In this document: positions 15,223 through 22,563 of the stretch, piece by piece
How positions within the stretch are numbered: position 1 is the stretch's first letter
How the letters are laid out: each line of letters starts with the position of its first letter
IMG/VR virus record: IMGVR_UViG_3300042400_001741
Span: 1-23,490 of that record
Direction: 5' to 3' (one strand)
Origin: a virus
Length of the DNA stretch: 23,490 bases
Translations under genes and position numbers: made by a program
Notes under the pieces: model-generated
What the model saw: the letters and a program-made list of their open reading frames with translations, nothing else
Told to the model about the DNA's origin: nothing
Database searches by the model: none

Positions 15223-18200
15223 TCCGCGTTTTACTAAAGGTCTTGTTGATTCACCCAATGGTTATGTTCGCGAGGATGGAAGTCCGGCACAACCCAATGA
15301 CCTTGTTTTAGTTAATCGCGATGGTCGTAGTATAACCTTTGTTGATCAAACAACAGTACTATCTCCTACGAAATATTATTTTCAAGCTGAACGACCTGCT
15401 GGACCCGACGAAAACTTTAATGCTGGCGATCGCTGGATTGATATTGACACCGGAAGAGAATATACTTGGATTAGAGACGGAAGCACAACACCCACTGAAG
15501 GTCAATGGGTTGAAACCGGACCCGAAGGTGGAATAGGCCCCACTGGTCCCACTGGCCCCACTGGTCCCACTGGCCCAACAGGTGCTTATGGCCCTAGCAT
15601 CGCAATTGTAGGATCTGTTCCTACAGTGGGCGGAGATCCTCAAGCAACATTAAATGCAGCCTTTGCCCCGAACACTGCTGGTGATGCTGCATTTGCAGTA
15701 GATACTGGATTTTTATGGGTATACGATGGTGCAAACTGGATAAATGTTGGACAGTATGTTGGTCCTACTGGTCCTACAGGTGCTGTTGGTCCAACTGGTC
15801 CTACGGGTGTTAGCGGCTGGTCGGGTATTTCGGGTTTTTCTGGTAGTTTTGGGGAAAGCGGATATTCAGGATACAGCGGAAGCGGTGTAAGTGGATATTC
15901 TGGACGCAGTGGATTCAGCGGCAAAGGCGAATCAGGATTTAGCGGTTGGAGCGGACGCAGCGGTTGGAGCGGCCGCAGCGGTTGGAGCGGCGTTAGTGGA
16001 TATAGTGGATTTACAGGGCCCACTGGACCGCAAGGAGCCGGAATTGTAATTCGTGGGGTTTTATTAGATGCTAGTGCACTGGAAAATATTACCCCAATCA
16101 CTGAATCTGATGCTTATATTGTCGGGACCGATTTGTATGTTTGGAATGCAGGATCGGGTAATTGGTATAATGTTGGTCCATTTAGAGGGCCCACTGGTGA
16201 TAGCGGATATAGCGGACGTAGTGGTTGGTCGGGATTTAGTGGTATAAGTGGATTCAGTGGATTCAGTGGTCAAAGCGGTACCAGTGGATGGAGCGGTATC
16301 AGTGGATGGTCCGGACTTAGTGGATTTAGCAGTTTTTCTGGAATCAGTGGCTGGTCGGGTATCAGCGGATTTAGTGGTTTCAGTGGTCGCAGTGGCTGGA
16401 GTGGATTTAGTGGATTGAAGGGTGACACTGGTGCTCCGTTAGCAATACAGGCAAGAAATACTCCGCCAACACCTAATCCCAATGATTTAGTAACACAAGA
16501 TCCCGGTGCTGGTCAAGATGGTGATGCTTTCCTTGTTGACGGAAATCTTTGGGTATGGGCCGAAACCTTATGGATAAATGCAGGTAATATCAGAGGCGAA
16601 AGCGGATATAGTGGATATAGTGGTAGCGGTGTAAGCGGTTGGTCGGGCTTTAGCGGCACCAGTGGATGGAGCGGATTTTCGGGGATCAGCGGTTGGTCGG
16701 GGATCAGTGGATACAGCAGTTTTAGTGGTATCAGTGGATGGAGCGGTATCAGTGGGTGGAGTGGCTTTGCCGGAGACAAATATAAAACTAGTTCTTCAAC
16801 TGCACAGAGTACCACATTAGGTTCCAAGACATTTACAGTTGATACTGGATTAGCATACACAGTTGGACAGAATGTTATAATTGTTTGGACCAACGACACA
16901 TCAGTAAAAATGCAGGGTTTTGTTCAGAGTTATAATCCTGCCAATGGTCAGCTAGTAGTTTCGGTTGATTTAGTTGAAACCGGCAGTCTTGGTACTCAGA
17001 CTAATATCAATCCTTGGACGATTAACGTAGCAGGCATAACTGGGTTAAGTGGTTATTCAGGTACCAGTGGATGGTCGGGAATTAGCGGTTGGAGCGGTAT
17101 CAGTGGATGGTCGGGAATTAGCGGTTGGAGCGGTATCAGTGGATGGAGTGGTATTAGTGGATGGTCAGGCACACCCGGCGATCTTTATAAAACAACTAGT
17201 AACACTACAGTTAATTTAGGTTCGATAAATCCGGGGGATTCTGTTGTTCTAGGGGGAGTTGGTGCGAATCTTGCCTACACACCAAATCAAGTTGTAGTTG
17301 TATCAAATTCGTTAAGCAATTATTTTGAAGGACGAGTTAGTGCATACAATCCCAACACACCATCATTAACAGTTTTAGTTGTGGCTAAAGTTGGAACAGG
17401 TAGTCTTAACTCTTGGACTATAAACTTAGTGGGTACTTCAGGAACCTCGGGATTCAGCGGTATTAGCGGTTGGTCTGGAATCAGTGGGTGGAGTGGACAT
17501 TCGGGAATTAGTGGATGGAGCGGCGAATCGGGTGTCAGTGGATGGAGTGGACAGTCGGGAATTAGCGGATGGTCAGGTATCAAAGGCGATCTGTATAAAA
17601 CCACCGGTACAACTTCTGTTATAAATCTAACTACTCAACAAGTTGGAAATTCAGTTACTTTAACTGATGTTGCTAATAATCTTGCTTATACTCCTGGACA
17701 AAATGTAGTTGTTTCTTCTACAACACAAAATTATTTTGCTGGACGAGTCGATACCTACAACAGTGGAACACAAACACTAGTTGTTATAATTGAAAAAATT
17801 TCCGAGACTGCAAGTAACACCAACATAACAAGTTGGGATGTTAATTTAGCAGGAACTCAAGGTATTAGTGGTACCAGTGGATATTCGGGACTCAGCGGAA
17901 GCGGCATTAGCGGCTGGAGTGGAGCTAAAGGTGATAGCGGATGGTCGGGAATTAGTGGCTGGTCGGGAATTAGTGGCTGGTCGGGATTATCTGGTGCACC
18001 GGGCGATCGTTACAGAACTACAACAACACAAAATTATGTTTTAGCAGATAAAACACCGGGGATAAGTCACACTATATTAATCGGTACAGGATTGGCTTAT
18101 ACTACAAATCAAGATATCAGTGTAGTTTTTTCAGTTAACCGATTTTTTGTTGCTAAAGTTGTAAGTTATAATACAGGAACCGGGGAATTAGTATTTTCGG

Positions 18201-20083
18201 TTGTTTCTACAGGAACTGATCCACATGATACATCAGTTACTTGGACAGTAAACTTAATTGGAGCCACTGGCGGAAAAGGCGACAGTGGCTTGAGCGGATG
18301 GAGCGGAGCCACAGGTAGTGGTATCAGTGGATGGAGCGGATGGAGCGGTCAGAGCGGAATCAGCGGTTGGTCTGGTATCAGCGGTTGGTCTGGTAAGCCC
18401 GGTGACTTGTATAAAACATCAAGCACATCGATTTTAAATTTAAACAATGTAGCCACTGATTTTGGTGGTGAAAGTAGACCTCCTGTAGTTGTTGGGTCAG
18501 GTATAACACTAACAGTAGGAACAGGGCTTGCTTATACAACAAATCAATCGGTAGTAATTTCAAACAGCCTCACAAATTGGATTAAAGGTGATGTATCAGA
18601 TTACAATTCGGGTACCGGAGTACTACAAGTTATAGTTACTGCTAAAAACGGAACTGGAGTACAAAACAGTTGGGCTGTGAACCTATTAGGTAGTTTAGGT
18701 ATCAGCGGAACCAGCGGATTTAGCGGATGGAGTGGTATTCCCGGAGACTTATATAAGACGGTGCTGACAAATACTCTGATCAATCTTTCGGCATTGGTTG
18801 TTGGAAATAATACAACTATATCTGGTGTTCCAACTAATAGAGCATATAGTACAGGTCAACGATTAGTTGTAGCTAATACATCAACACAATATTTTGAAGG
18901 ACTTGTTTTCAGTTTCACCAACGGTGATCTAGTAATTACAGTTGAAAGAATTGTTGGAGCGACTCAGGCCAGTACTTGGACTATCAATTTACTTGGAATA
19001 AAAGGCGAAAGCGGCTTTAGTGGTTGGAGTGGCAAAGGCGATAGCGGTATCAGTGGTTGGAGCGGTGCCAAGGGCGATAGCGGTATCAGTGGTTGGAGCG
19101 GTCGAGGCGAGTCCGGGTGGTCGGGTATTAGTGGCTGGTCGGGTATCAGCGGGTGGAGCGGCAAAGACGCCACCGGATCAACTGGAAGTCGGGGTGATCG
19201 AGGTGGATATAGATTTAATTTTAGTACTACAACAAACACAAACGAAGACCCTGGGGTTAGCAATATAAGACTTAATAATGCAACATTTAGTTCTGTTACT
19301 CAGGTCACAATCAGTAAAACAGATGCATTTGGATTTGTACATAATAATCTCTTTACATTTGATTACGATCAATTAACATTTATATCAAATAATTATTCTA
19401 CTGTTGTTCCAGTGATGACTTTCCGAGTTACTGCTCGTGATGTACAAACTAATTATGTTCGATTCACTGTTAGTCCTGTTGATGGACTAATACCTACAAA
19501 TAACAATGAACCAATGATATTGTTGTTTTCTGGTAAAGGTACCAGTGGATTTAGTGGTTGGAGTGGTAAAGGAGAAAGCGGCTTTAGTGGTTATTCGGGA
19601 AGAGATGGTGCAGTTGCTGGTTCAAATACACAATTTTTATATAATAACAACAGTGCAGTTGGCGGAGCTAATGTGTATTACACCACTAATGCATCTATTC
19701 CAACAGTCCGAATAGGTATTAATCAAGCATCACCTGCTGCTGCATTATTAGATGTAAATGGCCCTGTTGTTTCTTCAGAATATAACCCTTCTGCAAATAC
19801 TGGTACATTTGATTGTGCTCTCTCGAATTATACCAGAGTATCATGGAATAATGCAACTATTAATCCTTCATTTACAAATGTTCCTGCAAGTAGAGTAGTT
19901 GAAGTTATTTGGGAAATAGCAATAGGAACAGCAGTGACTATTAATTGGCCGAACAGTATAAAATGGGCCGATAGCGGAACTGCTCCGGTGCTGACAGAAA
20001 ATACAACCACTATATTTGTTTTTATAACAAGAAATGGTGGAACAACCTGGTATGGCAGTTATCTAAAAAATTATGCTATTTAA
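15206..20083 (+). CDS. Giant collagen-like fibre with Gly-X-Ser blocks and globular beads
   Basis: 1625 aa from ATG 15206, with GGAG 8 nt upstream; the TTG two codons earlier is too close to that site. Residues 1-106 form a globular head with GDRWIDIDTGREYTWIRDG and QWVETGPEG. A (GPT)n run follows (111-127). Three related inserts (about 131-184, 270-328, 405-463) have L(W/Y)VW or LWVYDG followed by W-X-N-(V/A)-G. Six copies of another insert (about 522-613, 656-745, 793-886, 932-1021, 1065-1165, 1178-1266) start GD(L/K/R)Y(K/R)T and contain (L)AY(T/S)...Q...(V/F)...(S/A)YN and end W(T/D/A)(I/V)N(L/V). One different insert is at about 1328-1445. About ten Gly-X-Ser blocks, with X mainly Trp, Ile, Phe or Tyr, join them. 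The C-terminal 155 residues look like a beta-rich tip. No protease or transmembrane motif is seen. The likely role is an extended, trimeric host-binding fibre; trimerisation is inferred from the collagen-type periodicity. Confidence 0.85.
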   Translation: MPRLLDPRFTKGLVDSPNGYVREDGSPAQPNDLVLVNRDGRSITFVDQTTVLSPTKYYFQAERPAGPDENFNAGDRWIDIDTGREYTWIRDGSTTPTEGQWVETGPEGGIGPTGPTGPTGPTGPTGAYGPSIAIVGSVPTVGGDPQATLNAAFAPNTAGDAAFAVDTGFLWVYDGANWINVGQYVGPTGPTGAVGPTGPTGVSGWSGISGFSGSFGESGYSGYSGSGVSGYSGRSGFSGKGESGFSGWSGRSGWSGRSGWSGVSGYSGFTGPTGPQGAGIVIRGVLLDASALENITPITESDAYIVGTDLYVWNAGSGNWYNVGPFRGPTGDSGYSGRSGWSGFSGISGFSGFSGQSGTSGWSGISGWSGLSGFSSFSGISGWSGISGFSGFSGRSGWSGFSGLKGDTGAPLAIQARNTPPTPNPNDLVTQDPGAGQDGDAFLVDGNLWVWAETLWINAGNIRGESGYSGYSGSGVSGWSGFSGTSGWSGFSGISGWSGISGYSSFSGISGWSGISGWSGFAGDKYKTSSSTAQSTTLGSKTFTVDTGLAYTVGQNVIIVWTNDTSVKMQGFVQSYNPANGQLVVSVDLVETGSLGTQTNINPWTINVAGITGLSGYSGTSGWSGISGWSGISGWSGISGWSGISGWSGISGWSGTPGDLYKTTSNTTVNLGSINPGDSVVLGGVGANLAYTPNQVVVVSNSLSNYFEGRVSAYNPNTPSLTVLVVAKVGTGSLNSWTINLVGTSGTSGFSGISGWSGISGWSGHSGISGWSGESGVSGWSGQSGISGWSGIKGDLYKTTGTTSVINLTTQQVGNSVTLTDVANNLAYTPGQNVVVSSTTQNYFAGRVDTYNSGTQTLVVIIEKISETASNTNITSWDVNLAGTQGISGTSGYSGLSGSGISGWSGAKGDSGWSGISGWSGISGWSGLSGAPGDRYRTTTTQNYVLADKTPGISHTILIGTGLAYTTNQDISVVFSVNRFFVAKVVSYNTGTGELVFSVVSTGTDPHDTSVTWTVNLIGATGGKGDSGLSGWSGATGSGISGWSGWSGQSGISGWSGISGWSGKPGDLYKTSSTSILNLNNVATDFGGESRPPVVVGSGITLTVGTGLAYTTNQSVVISNSLTNWIKGDVSDYNSGTGVLQVIVTAKNGTGVQNSWAVNLLGSLGISGTSGFSGWSGIPGDLYKTVLTNTLINLSALVVGNNTTISGVPTNRAYSTGQRLVVANTSTQYFEGLVFSFTNGDLVITVERIVGATQASTWTINLLGIKGESGFSGWSGKGDSGISGWSGAKGDSGISGWSGRGESGWSGISGWSGISGWSGKDATGSTGSRGDRGGYRFNFSTTTNTNEDPGVSNIRLNNATFSSVTQVTISKTDAFGFVHNNLFTFDYDQLTFISNNYSTVVPVMTFRVTARDVQTNYVRFTVSPVDGLIPTNNNEPMILLFSGKGTSGFSGWSGKGESGFSGYSGRDGAVAGSNTQFLYNNNSAVGGANVYYTTNASIPTVRIGINQASPAAALLDVNGPVVSSEYNPSANTGTFDCALSNYTRVSWNNATINPSFTNVPASRVVEVIWEIAIGTAVTINWPNSIKWADSGTAPVLTENTTTIFVFITRNGGTTWYGSYLKNYAI
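15536..15571 (+). repeat. 18-bp tandem repeat encoding GPTGPT
   Basis: Two exact copies of GGCCCCACTGGTCCCACT (15536-15553, 15554-15571) are followed by a diverged third copy. They code for collagen-type Gly-Pro-Thr triplets. Shorter GPT runs recur near 15760-15806, 16014-16030 and 16186-16196. Confidence 0.92.
15808..19611 (+). repeat. Family of interspersed Gly-X-Ser coding repeats
   Basis: About ten blocks of 9-bp triplet code (AGY/TCN-GGN-X) lie at roughly 15808-16010, 16195-16420, 16597-16770, 17047-17170, 17441-17580, 17866-18000, 18271-18400, 18701-18740, 19006-19165 and 19540-19611. Their protein period is three residues, often doubled to six (GWSGIS). Codons for Ser (AGT, AGC, TCG, TCA) and Gly vary freely while the amino acids are kept, so DNA identity is only moderate outside 17066-17137. 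Confidence 0.88.
17066..17137 (+). repeat. Exact 36-bp tandem duplication in the giant fibre gene
   Basis: Bases 17066-17101 and 17102-17137 are identical over 36 bp, in frame, encoding S-G-W-S-G-I twice per unit (residues 621-632 and 633-644). Within each unit the two 18-bp halves code the same six residues with different codons. A diverged third copy follows, to about 17168. Confidence 0.93.
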
Positions 20084-21584
20084 AAAATTACTTTTTTCGT
20101 CGGCCACTCAACAAAAGGCTCAGGAGTTTGGTGCTTTTGGTGGAACATCAATCGATATGACCCCAATAAAAATGCTTTCAACAGAGTCGGGGCAAATTAT
20201 TATTGTATTAAAACAGTATTTGCTTCTATTTAATGCAAACGGACAATTAATAAATCAACGAAGAGTTAACAGCGGAAATGCAGAGTTTTTTGATGCAATG
20301 ATGATCAACGGGACGACCTTTGCAGTCGGGGTTATTAACTATACTTTTGCAAGTACGTACGGTGCAATTGGTTATTTAAGATTTGCAATAGCAAATTCTT
20401 TGTCTATATCACAACTTGACTCTTATGCATATTCGGCTCAAATTGGTTGGTCGTCGAGATCTTATTACTATGTTGATAGTATAAGTTCTAGTTTGCCTTT
20501 TTCTAATGCTAAACTGTTCTATAAAAATTCTCAAGAAGTCTATTTGGCAAATTGTGAATTTAATGAATCTATTAGATTAACTAAGTATAACGAAGATACA
20601 GATTCGGTTGTATGGTCAAGACGGATAAATTTTGCTGGCTTTTATTCGAATTTTCAGGCTAGAAATATTAAAAATGTGAATTTAACTGGCCTTGTTGTAT
20701 CTGGATCACAAATCACAGTTTTAGGAACATACACCTATTATGAAAATGTCTGGTATGATGATGGTTATGCAGAATATGACAATTTTAACTATGGGTTTTA
20801 TGTAACGCTAAACTCCAGCGGATCTCCTACATCATCTACACTTTTTTCGAGGGCAGTGAGTAGTGGTTCCCTCCCTTGGTCAACACATTTAACAAATTGT
20901 TTTTTCGACAGTGCTAACGATAAGATTCATATCACTGGATTTCATAAAAATGTTAATAATTCAATTGCACTTTTTAAATTCGAAAGACCTTATGTGTTGG
21001 ATATTCCGAATGTATCTACATTAATTAATCTCCCCAGTCGACATCGAATGTCAGGAGGGAACTATTATTTGGACCGTCCCTTCGGAATAGCATACAACAC
21101 AACTAACCAACAAACATATATAAATGGACAAAAAGATACAGATTATAGTTTTTCTGGACTCAATAAGCAATCATTGAGAAAATTTCCGCTTTATGGGACT
21201 CAGGGAGTTGGTTATGTGACTAAAGAAATAAATCCTGTGTTTTTTGGAAGTTTGCTCGGCAAAGAATGTATAGTATCAGCAGATGGTTCTTCTTTGTTAA
21301 CAGCTACAACCTGGGGAACTAGGCTAGTATTGGCTGGCCACAATCTTGAAGATTTAGCATTTCTTGAAGGACAGGGAACAAGGACAATTTCCGGAACAGA
21401 GTTTGATGGAATGTCTGATCATGGTGTTGACCAGTATTACTACAGTGCTTTAGTACGGCTCCTATCAGATAGGATACCAGATCCGAGCACTATAATAAGT
21501 GTTACTTCAGCAACTTCGCCATATATTGGTATATATTTGGTTGTTGTTGGTAGTTCGTCGGATATTAAAAGTATCTCGCCATAA
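20073..21584 (+). CDS. Unidentified protein of the fibre operon, possibly a receptor-binding beta-propeller
   Basis: 503 aa. ATG 20073 overlaps the end of the giant fibre gene by 11 nt and has no clear ribosome site, so translational coupling is likely. The sequence is rich in Tyr, Ser, Asn and Phe, with alternating hydrophobic beta strands and little helix. Strand-turn-strand units that may be propeller blades are GQIIIVLKQYLLLFNANGQL (about 40-59), SQEVYLANCEFNESIRLTKY, GSQITVLGTYTYYENVWYDD, DKIHITGFHKNVNNSIALFK, TYINGQKDTDYSFSGLNKQS and GSSLLTATTWGTRLVLAGHN. I cannot assign a family. A position between the giant fibre and a tail-fibre chaperone suggests a distal fibre tip or receptor-binding subunit. 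No enzymatic motif or signal peptide is visible. The fold and role are inferred, not shown. Confidence 0.7.
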   Translation: MLFKKLLFSSATQQKAQEFGAFGGTSIDMTPIKMLSTESGQIIIVLKQYLLLFNANGQLINQRRVNSGNAEFFDAMMINGTTFAVGVINYTFASTYGAIGYLRFAIANSLSISQLDSYAYSAQIGWSSRSYYYVDSISSSLPFSNAKLFYKNSQEVYLANCEFNESIRLTKYNEDTDSVVWSRRINFAGFYSNFQARNIKNVNLTGLVVSGSQITVLGTYTYYENVWYDDGYAEYDNFNYGFYVTLNSSGSPTSSTLFSRAVSSGSLPWSTHLTNCFFDSANDKIHITGFHKNVNNSIALFKFERPYVLDIPNVSTLINLPSRHRMSGGNYYLDRPFGIAYNTTNQQTYINGQKDTDYSFSGLNKQSLRKFPLYGTQGVGYVTKEINPVFFGSLLGKECIVSADGSSLLTATTWGTRLVLAGHNLEDLAFLEGQGTRTISGTEFDGMSDHGVDQYYYSALVRLLSDRIPDPSTIISVTSATSPYIGIYLVVVGSSSDIKSISP

Positions 21585-21596
21585 AAGGAATAAATT

Positions 21597-22067
21597 ATGC
21601 TTTTTGCTAGAATAGAAAATAATCAAATAGTTGAGTATCCGGTTGATATATTTAATGCATACCCGAATATTTCTTTTTCGGTCCCGATATCTGTTCAAGC
21701 TCTTCCAGAAGGTATTGTTGTAGTTAAAGAACAGAATCGAACAGCACACAACAAATATAGTCACAGGCTAATAGAATCGACCCCGATATTTGAAAACAAC
21801 GAGTGGATCCAAAATTGGGTTTTAGAAGAATTATCTGAGGAAGAAAAGTCCCAAAAAGATATTGGCTATAGAAGTAGTATCATAGTAGAAAGAAATTATC
21901 GACTGTTGAACTCTGATTGGACCGAGTTACCTTCTGTACAAAAAATGAAATCTGAAGAATGGAAAAGTGCATGGGAAATATACAGACAAGCACTACGAGA
22001 CGTACCCGAGCAAACAGGCTTTCCATATAATGTTATTTGGCCCGAAGAACCGAGTATTAACTCGTAA
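21597..22067 (+). CDS. Tail fibre assembly chaperone-like protein
   Basis: 156 aa with AAGGAA 5-10 nt before the ATG, 12 nt after the previous gene. The C-terminal 55 residues read RNYRLLNSDWTELPS, then EEWKSAWEIYRQALRDVPEQ, then GFPYNVIWPEEP. This is the signature I know from the phage tail assembly chaperone (APC) domain, R-x-x-L-L-x-x-S-D-W-T ... W-x-x-Y-R-Q-x-L-R-D ... WP-x-x-P. The N-terminal half (MLFARIENNQIVEYPVDIFN) is a small beta domain often found before it. Such proteins are usually encoded next to fibre genes and assist folding or trimerisation of the fibre tip. It is the last gene of the operon, so the clients are probably the 503-aa or 1625-aa proteins. Its last 11 nt overlap the end of the opposing Nudix gene. 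Confidence 0.85.
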   Translation: MLFARIENNQIVEYPVDIFNAYPNISFSVPISVQALPEGIVVVKEQNRTAHNKYSHRLIESTPIFENNEWIQNWVLEELSEEEKSQKDIGYRSSIIVERNYRLLNSDWTELPSVQKMKSEEWKSAWEIYRQALRDVPEQTGFPYNVIWPEEPSINS

Positions 22068-22074
22068 TTTTTTT
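22051..22074 (+). terminator. Short terminator hairpin in the overlap of two convergent genes
   Basis: CGAGT (22051-22055) and ACTCG (22060-22064) form a 5-bp stem with an ATTA loop, followed by TAA and T7 (22068-22074). The stem lies within the last codons of the chaperone gene and across the stop codon of the opposing Nudix gene. The stem is short, so efficiency is uncertain. The leftward direction lacks a good U tract. Confidence 0.5.
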
Positions 22075-22563
22075 AATTGCAATAATCTTACTGTTAATTT
22101 CTTCTAATCTCAATGTTCGAAATAATCCCGGATGTAATGGTCTAGGAATATCTGAGATAGAAGTCCAGGCATAACCTCGATGTTCACTGTTTAATGTTGG
22201 AACAAATTCATTGTCTACAATAACAATATAGGTATGATATACAAAATAATTATTGTCGGCAGTGTAAGTTTCTAAAGGGATTAGTTTTTCTTTATGTAAT
22301 ATGACGCCAATTTCTTCTTGAACTTCACGCTTTAAGCTTTGAATTACAGTTTCCCCGGGGTCAACTTTTCCCCCGGCAATGCCCCAGGTATTAGCAAACT
22401 TTCCGTTATTTCTCAATAAGAAAAGATATCGACCGGTTTGATTACAATAAATTAATGCACCAACACTTTCAATTGCTACTGCATAAGGCTCTACAAAATC
22501 AAACTCCACTGGCCTGCTGGGTAATGTCCCTGAAAACTCTTTAACCATTCTGTTCCATTCCAT
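22057..22563 (-). CDS. Nudix hydrolase
   Basis: 168 aa. The Nudix box is complete at residues 65-87: Gly65, Glu71, Arg79-Glu80, Glu83-Glu84 and Gly86 fit GX5EX7REUXEEXGU. A beta strand with GALIYCNQTGRYLFLLRN precedes it, and NTWGIAGGKVDPGE leads into the box. Nudix enzymes hydrolyse nucleoside diphosphates linked to another moiety; the substrate (oxidised dNTP, NADH, ADP-ribose, RNA cap) cannot be read from this sequence. ATG 22563 overlaps the upstream gene by 73 nt and has no clear Shine-Dalgarno. ATG at 22548 (GGAA upstream) or GTG at 22509 (19-nt overlap) are alternatives that retain the Nudix domain. CTTAAATA, a weak late-box match at 22587-22580, precedes it. It converges on the fibre operon, which makes it a probable accessory gene in a structural region. 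Confidence 0.9.
   Translation of the reverse strand: MEWNRMVKEFSGTLPSRPVEFDFVEPYAVAIESVGALIYCNQTGRYLFLLRNNGKFANTWGIAGGKVDPGETVIQSLKREVQEEIGVILHKEKLIPLETYTADNNYFVYHTYIVIVDNEFVPTLNSEHRGYAWTSISDIPRPLHPGLFRTLRLEEINSKIIAIKKITS

Noticed and set aside
15640-19263. Minus-strand Pro/Leu-rich frames opposite the giant fibre gene
   Set aside because: Gly-X-Ser codons read backwards give Pro-Leu patterns; the frames break at each bead and lack start signals.
15808-19611. CRISPR-like array of short direct repeats with spacers
   Set aside because: The repeats are in frame, have a 9- or 18-bp period, vary at synonymous sites and are part of one open coding sequence.
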